DNA of 64,000 nucleotides from the NCBI GenBank assembly GCA_023390335.1, contig JAEWCZ010000073.1, positions 62,001 through 126,000 of the forward strand, written 5' to 3'. Made by a program: the position numbers and the translations under genes. Numbering within the stretch: the first letter of the stretch is position 1; each line of letters opens with the position of its first letter. Shown here piece after piece: positions 59,859-64,000 of this stretch. Source of the stretch: Bacillota bacterium. GTDB taxonomy: Bacteria > Bacillota > Clostridia > Acetivibrionales > DSM-1351. The notes under the pieces were generated by a model. It searched no databases. It worked only from the letters and a program-made list of their open reading frames with translations, and was not told the origin of the DNA.

Positions 59859-60734
59859 TTATTTACTTTCTCTAATAAGCTTCTCAATATCTTGGTGAGT
59901 GAAATTATATTTTGTATTGCAAAAATGGCATTGAAGCTCAGCGCCTTGCCCATCTTCAAGTATTTCAAGCAAATCATTTTTACCAATGCTAATTAAATTT
60001 CTTTCCATTCTTTCTTTAGAACAGTTACACTCAAATTTACAAGGTACCTTTTCAATGATCTTAGGGTCCATTTCGTCCAATAACATCTCTAGAATCTCTT
60101 CTGGTGTTGTTCCTTGTGATAGTAGCTTTGATACTGGCGGAAACCCTATTAGCCTATTTTCGAGCTTCTCAATAGTCTCCTCGTCGGCACCAGGCATAAG
60201 TTGAATTATAAATCCACCCGCACTTCTGACACCATTTGCATCTACTAATACTCCTAAAGCAACTGTTGATGGTACCTGCTCTGATGTAGCGAAGTAATAT
60301 GTCAAGTCATCAGCTATCTCTCCAGAAACTAAATCAGAAAATCCAATATACGGTTTCTTCAGTCCCATGTCCTTAATAACATTGATATATCCATAGCCCA
60401 CTGCTGTTCTAATATCTAATTTACCATGATCATTTAGAGGTAAATCAACAATTGGGTTGTAAACATACCCTTTTACATTCGCACTAGAGTCAGATGTTAC
60501 AACTATTCCTCCAAGTGGGCCATCACCTTTAATTTGAATTGTAAGCTTGTCATTTTCGCCTTTTAACATCCTAGACATCATTCCTGCAGCTGTAAGCGTC
60601 CTTCCTAGTGCAGCAGTAGCTATCGGCGATAATCCATGCACTTTGGCAGCTTTATCTACAAGCTCAGTCGATGATGTGGCAAAAGCGCGTATTGTACCTT
60701 GTGCAGCTGTTGCTCGTACGATGTAATCTTTCAT
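59859..60734 (-). CDS. hslO: Redox-regulated chaperone Hsp33
   Basis: 291 aa. The N-terminal substrate-binding core (RATAAQGTIRAFATSSTELV, AALGRTLTAAGMMSRMLKG, IQIKGDGPLGGIVVTSDSSA, GYINVIKDMGLKKPYIG) is followed by the zinc-binding switch: ECNCS (CxC) and, 30 or so residues later, CHFCN (CxxC). On oxidation the four Cys release zinc and the chaperone is activated. Length is standard. It is monocistronic, between the csp gene and the tRNA cluster. Confidence 0.95.
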   Translation of the reverse strand: MKDYIVRATAAQGTIRAFATSSTELVDKAAKVHGLSPIATAALGRTLTAAGMMSRMLKGENDKLTIQIKGDGPLGGIVVTSDSSANVKGYVYNPIVDLPLNDHGKLDIRTAVGYGYINVIKDMGLKKPYIGFSDLVSGEIADDLTYYFATSEQVPSTVALGVLVDANGVRSAGGFIIQLMPGADEETIEKLENRLIGFPPVSKLLSQGTTPEEILEMLLDEMDPKIIEKVPCKFECNCSKERMERNLISIGKNDLLEILEDGQGAELQCHFCNTKYNFTHQDIEKLIRESK

Positions 60735-60800
60735 TATTCAATTCCCCTTATGCTTCTTGGATAATATTTTTAAAACTATATTTTTTCAATATATTTGAAA

Positions 60801-60827
60801 ACCCCGATATATGTAATATATCGGGGT
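60801..60827 (-). terminator. Terminator of the cold shock gene
   Basis: ACCCCGATATAT (60801-60812) pairs perfectly with ATATATCGGGGT (60816-60827); the minus strand continues with TTTTC. Confidence 0.85.
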
Positions 60828-60863
60828 AATAATGGCTACTTCAGTATATAGTTAAAGCAAGTA

Positions 60864-61064
60864 TTATGCTCTCTGAACGTTTGCAGCCTGAGGACCTTTA
60901 GCTCCTTCAACAACATCAAATACTACTTCTGAGCCTTCCTCAAGTGTTTTGTATCCATCCATTGTGATTGCAGAAAAATGAACAAATACGTCATTTCCGC
61001 CATCTCTTTCGATAAATCCAAATCCTTTTTCAGCATTAAACCATTTAACTCTTCCCTTTTCCAT
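60864..61064 (-). CDS. Cold shock protein, CspA family
   Basis: 66 aa, a single cold shock domain with both RNP motifs: KGFGFIERDG (RNP-1) and VFVHFSAI (RNP-2), starting KGRVKWFNAEKGFGF. It binds single-stranded RNA and DNA as an RNA chaperone. AGGAGGAATTGATCG precedes the ATG. The 200-bp AT-rich leader upstream could be a cold-responsive 5' UTR, not proven here. Confidence 0.95.
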   Translation of the reverse strand: MEKGRVKWFNAEKGFGFIERDGGNDVFVHFSAITMDGYKTLEEGSEVVFDVVEGAKGPQAANVQRA

Positions 61065-61262
61065 CGATCAATTCCTCCTGAAATATAACTAAACTTTATT
61101 GCGCGACACGGTCGCGTTCTTTAACAACATCTAGAAGTTTAACATATATCTTTCTAACTGTCAAATGATATTTATGCAATATCTCTAACATGCTATCTAG
61201 AAACATTCAACCACTAATCGTGAATTTATTTTGCCAATATCATGAGCAATTATTCCTATAAT

Positions 61263-62024
61263 TTATGTTAAGTTATGACTTTTTTTGCATATATAGAAAT
61301 TCCTTTGGCTTTTTTCTGATGGTTTTTTTATTTTCAGTTCATCATATATAGCGGTAAATTCTAAATCCGAATCATTTATAAAATTCATTACCTCATCATT
61401 TGAATATGCCCTTTCAAAATGCGTTTCATCAAATCTTTTATAAAGATCATTTTGTTTTACAAAAAATGTTAAATCAAATCTAGCTTTCTTTGTTTTGTAA
61501 TCATAATCGTTTTGCCAAATGTATGTAACCTCCTCATCTATTTCATAAAATAGATTATTCGAGAGCGTATTTTCAAATTTATACTGGGTATTAATATCAA
61601 AAATAAATAATCCACCTGGATTTAAATAATTCTGAACTAGCTTAAATAGTTTCTGAATCTGCGATTTTTTAGTTAGATAGTTAAAGCTGTCAAGCAAGCA
61701 AACTATCACATCTACAGTACCATAAAGTTCAAAATCGCACATATCTTGGTTCAATAGCAGTATATCCAATCCTTCCGCTTTAGCTTTTTCATTTGCACAA
61801 TCAAGCATTTCGGTGGACAAATCTAGACATATCATTTCATAACCCCGTCTTGCCATTTCTATCCCAAAACTCCCTGTACCGCATCCAAGTTCTAAGATCA
61901 TCGACGCCTTTACCTTATGTTTTGAAAGTATTTTCTCCACATAGTCCGCCCATTTTTTATAATCAATATCAAGAGTTAACCTATCATAAACATATGCAAA
62001 ATTATTATATATAAATACACACAT
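61263..62024 (-). CDS. SAM-dependent methyltransferase
   Basis: 253 aa. Class I methyltransferase with NNFAYVYDRLTLDIDYKKWA at the start, motif I MILELGCGTGSFGIEMARRG, motif II acid in MICLDLSTEMLDCA, and VDVIVCLLDSFNYLT as motif IV. This resembles small-molecule methyltransferases common in Firmicutes. AAGGATG overlaps the ATG; a better-spaced start seven bases on would be ATA, where the family-typical start YNNFAY begins. Substrate unknown. Single gene. Confidence 0.85.
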   Translation of the reverse strand: MCVFIYNNFAYVYDRLTLDIDYKKWADYVEKILSKHKVKASMILELGCGTGSFGIEMARRGYEMICLDLSTEMLDCANEKAKAEGLDILLLNQDMCDFELYGTVDVIVCLLDSFNYLTKKSQIQKLFKLVQNYLNPGGLFIFDINTQYKFENTLSNNLFYEIDEEVTYIWQNDYDYKTKKARFDLTFFVKQNDLYKRFDETHFERAYSNDEVMNFINDSDLEFTAIYDELKIKKPSEKSQRNFYICKKSHNLT

Positions 62025-62257
62025 CCTTACATTTGTTTTTTTGTTTACATTTTACCATAAATGTTGTCTATTAGCATATTTTCTGATGAGATAGATGTAG
62101 TCTGAACTTTTATAGTCTAAATTAATAAGCTTACATTTATCGTACATGTATCATATGGAGATGACAAATGATTTATTCGTTTGTCAGTATTTGTTTAATC
62201 AAGAGCTTATAAACATTGAAATGATGTTAAAAAGTAGTTTTTTATTGCTAACTAGCA

Positions 62258-63352
62258 TTATATAAAATATTTATTTACTATCGGAATTTTTGAGAGTACG
62301 CAATACACACCGAGACTCAATAAAAATATCAGTAATACTACTAAAGGAACGGTTACAAGAGGAGTTATTGCTAAAAACGGAAAATTTAAATCTTTTAAAA
62401 CAATTATAAAAGAAACATGTACAAGGTAAATGCAGAAGCTTGCTTTAGATATATATCTAGTTATTTTTCTCTTCATGCTAATAAGTGTTTCCCCAACATC
62501 TTTTGTTTTTCCATGTTGATTTTTTATAAATAGAAACAAAGCTGCTGCCATTGCCGCTACATTTGGTGCCATCCCCTCTAAATACATCGTATTTAAAGCT
62601 TGCTTGGATATCGATTTAATGATCGTACCGCCTATTGTTATCAGAAGCCCCATTATACCAAGCAAATAAATTATACAGGTTGTTTTCTTTTTAAGAGTAT
62701 ATATTTGTAAGTAATGTCCCAATACAAAATAACCAATCGCTGAATAAACCATTGTAATTGCATATTGCAGCACTATCCCCTTTAGACGAGTGAAAGGGTA
62801 AATATTAACTGCATAAGGAAATACAATCCCCAAAAAAATCCACGCAATTAATGCATATTCCATTTGTTGTTTACTTGCTGCATCAGTGAATACTCGTATT
62901 ATCGGCAGAAGGGCATATATGAGAATTATTATATATAAATAGTACAAATGAGTTTGAGTATTTAGTGTCAAAATATTTTTTATAGATTTAATTATGACTG
63001 CTTGTTCAATATAACCAGAGCTATGAGAAACTCTAAAAATCTTAATCAGTTCATAAAATATTGCCCAAACAAATAGAGCACTAACTATTCTCAGTAAATA
63101 TTTTGTGAAAAGCTGCTTTACTCCAATGACTTTATTTGAATTCAGAAATAACACTCCACTGCACATTAAGAAAACTGGAACACTCCATCTTATAATAGAC
63201 GCTAAAAATACAGAAAAAATCCAATTAAGTGACATAATTTTTAAATTTATTAAAGGTATCGCACAGATATGTATTGTAATAACACCAAATATGGCTAATA
63301 CCTTTAGAGTATCTATGAATTCTATCCGACTTTTCAATCCCAAATCCCCCAT
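62258..63352 (-). CDS. Acyltransferase 3 family membrane protein
   Basis: 364 aa with about ten membrane helices. The N-terminal signature RIEFIDTLKVLAIFGVITIH holds the conserved His of the family, followed by WSVPVFLMCSGVLFLNSN with the Arg region. Members such as OatA and WecH O-acetylate peptidoglycan, exopolysaccharides or antigens; this one has no SGNH domain, so the acceptor cannot be told. The gene ends near a 230-bp spacer without a clear terminator. Confidence 0.85.
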   Translation of the reverse strand: MGDLGLKSRIEFIDTLKVLAIFGVITIHICAIPLINLKIMSLNWIFSVFLASIIRWSVPVFLMCSGVLFLNSNKVIGVKQLFTKYLLRIVSALFVWAIFYELIKIFRVSHSSGYIEQAVIIKSIKNILTLNTQTHLYYLYIIILIYALLPIIRVFTDAASKQQMEYALIAWIFLGIVFPYAVNIYPFTRLKGIVLQYAITMVYSAIGYFVLGHYLQIYTLKKKTTCIIYLLGIMGLLITIGGTIIKSISKQALNTMYLEGMAPNVAAMAAALFLFIKNQHGKTKDVGETLISMKRKITRYISKASFCIYLVHVSFIIVLKDLNFPFLAITPLVTVPLVVLLIFLLSLGVYCVLSKIPIVNKYFI

Positions 63353-63439
63353 TAATGAACTTATATCTCAATAACCCCTATTTTACTATATAAAAACAAT
63401 TATATATAAAAAGAATCATCTCCTATAATATACACTGTC

Positions 63440-63487
63440 AAATACAAGAAAGCCAGCAAAATTATATCTGCTGGCTTTCTTGTATTT
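63440..63487 (-). terminator. Terminator overlapping the SASP gene end
   Basis: A 19-bp perfect inverted repeat, 63440-63458 with 63469-63487. Its right arm forms the last codons and part of the stop region of the small minus-strand gene; T-rich sequence follows on the minus strand. Confidence 0.8.
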
Positions 63488-63629
63488 GTGTCTTCCTTCT
63501 TTTATTTACCAATCCACCAATTCGACCCGTTTCTTTCGGAGTCAAACTTTTCCAACCGTCCTTCATAACTTTTTCAATCAAACCGAGTTCACGTGCTATT
63601 TCGTATTTTACCTTCTCATTTTCATCCAT
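63462..63629 (-). CDS. Minor alpha/beta-type small acid-soluble spore protein
   Basis: 55 aa. The alpha/beta SASP pattern is clear: VKYEIARELGLIEKV, DGWKSLTPKETGRIGGLVNK, matching the two helices that bind spore DNA and protect it. It is of the shorter SspF-like minor type, with a basic end (KRRKTQIQESQQI). ATG 63629 has GGAGGT at seven bases; an ATG at 63650 contains that site in frame. It should be made late in the forespore under sigma-G. Confidence 0.85.
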   Translation of the reverse strand: MDENEKVKYEIARELGLIEKVMKDGWKSLTPKETGRIGGLVNKRRKTQIQESQQI

Positions 63630-63784
63630 AGTATAACCTCCATATGCCATAGTGTTTTTAAAATTTGTAAAGCTTTCTTTATTGCTTTATACGAATAAAG
63701 AAAATCATTTGCCATAAAAATGGAATACTAATTGGTATTATGTGGTTAATAGCACGGAATTATACTCAGTTTTCTATTTTTTCT

Positions 63785-64000
63785 TTATTTATTTTTCAAC
63801 ACCTCTATTGCCTTCTGAAGCTGTAAATCATCTTCTCTTGGAATAGCAGATACTGAAGTGTCTTTATATTTGTCTCCAAGATTAACCTCTATATCAGGCT
63901 TTATACCCTCTCCATGGATACATACACCGGAAGGAGTAAAATACCTAGCTATTGTCACCTTTAATCCTGTTCCATCGTCAAATCCATAAGTTGTTTGTAC
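63785..64000 (-). CDS. S41-family C-terminal processing peptidase, 3' end
   Basis: 71 codons at the window edge, running off to the right, read VQTTYGFDDGTGLKVTIARY, FTPSGVCIHGEGIKPDIEVN and end QLQKAIEVLKNK before TAA. The TPSG...IHGEGIxPDI pattern is the typical end of the CtpA/tail-specific protease domain, which would have its Ser-Lys pair in the missing part. The whole protein probably carries a signal anchor and PDZ domain. It is counted as partial. Confidence 0.85.
   Translation of the reverse strand, partial: VQTTYGFDDGTGLKVTIARYFTPSGVCIHGEGIKPDIEVNLGDKYKDTSVSAIPREDDLQLQKAIEVLKNK

Overview
The window looks like a piece of chromosome from a low-GC, spore-forming, cellulosome-producing clostridium close to Ruminiclostridium (Clostridium) cellulolyticum or papyrosolvens. 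The grounds are a secreted cysteine peptidase carrying a type I dockerin, several sporulation proteins (YtfI/YtfJ pair, CwlD, a minor SASP, spore-coat-like Gly-rich proteins), a Rex repressor, AT-rich spacers and strong GGAGG ribosome sites. Species assignment is inference; no rRNA or marker gene is present.

Region 1 (1-8,100) is accessory and scarred. It holds the 5' part of a decayed IS4-type transposase, an orphan BtrH-like (C39-like fold) protein whose natural start codon appears to be ATA, a frameshifted large serine recombinase, a tape-measure fragment fused to a GNAT acetyltransferase, a tail-assembly chaperone gene with an intact A-AAA-AAC slippery site, and a 5'-truncated ImmA/IrrE metallopeptidase. 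Single cargo-like genes (two GNATs, a methyltransferase, a lipoprotein, a hypothetical) sit between these prophage scraps.

Region 2 (8,125-12,000, minus strand) is the most interesting part: a tightly overlapping three-gene operon of a compact UvrD-like helicase, a DarT-like ADP-ribosyltransferase and an ADP-ribosylglycohydrolase with a novel C-terminal extension. This resembles a DarTG-type toxin-antitoxin or phage-defence unit in which the DarG macrodomain is replaced by a DraG/ARH-type hydrolase and a helicase is added.

Region 3 (12,860-47,800) is mostly core chromosome: RlmD-type rRNA methyltransferase, mismatch uracil-DNA glycosylase, YtfI/YtfJ, a holin-family membrane protein, two chemoreceptors, an M23 peptidase, a class A PBP, the dockerin peptidase, glutamate 5-kinase, a second EF-G, aroF-tyrA, Rex, a glycosyltransferase-CsaB fusion, an ABC-F ATPase, two alpha/beta hydrolases, CwlD and a GH18-LRR protein. 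Small remnants of a KASIII gene and an IS30-type transposase lie in the spacers.

Region 4 (47,800-54,000) has a tandem family of three Gly-rich, Sm/SH3-like candidate coat proteins with an associated Gly-Tyr-Asn protein, a hemerythrin-like protein, a PadR-DUF2812 pair under a perfect promoter filled with operator repeats, and an ECF sigma/anti-sigma pair.

Region 5 (53,760-59,110) is an NAD salvage operon (NrtR, nicotinamidase, nicotinate phosphoribosyltransferase) that continues without a break into three unexpected genes: a 311-aa unknown, a radical SAM protein and a 91-aa unknown. Region 6 (59,170-64,000) has five tRNA genes (Val, Asp, Phe, Gly, Cys in transcription order), Hsp33, a cold shock protein, a methyltransferase, an acyltransferase-3 protein, a minor SASP and the 3' end of an S41 peptidase. 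All calls rest on reading the sequence and recalled family knowledge; no database search was possible.
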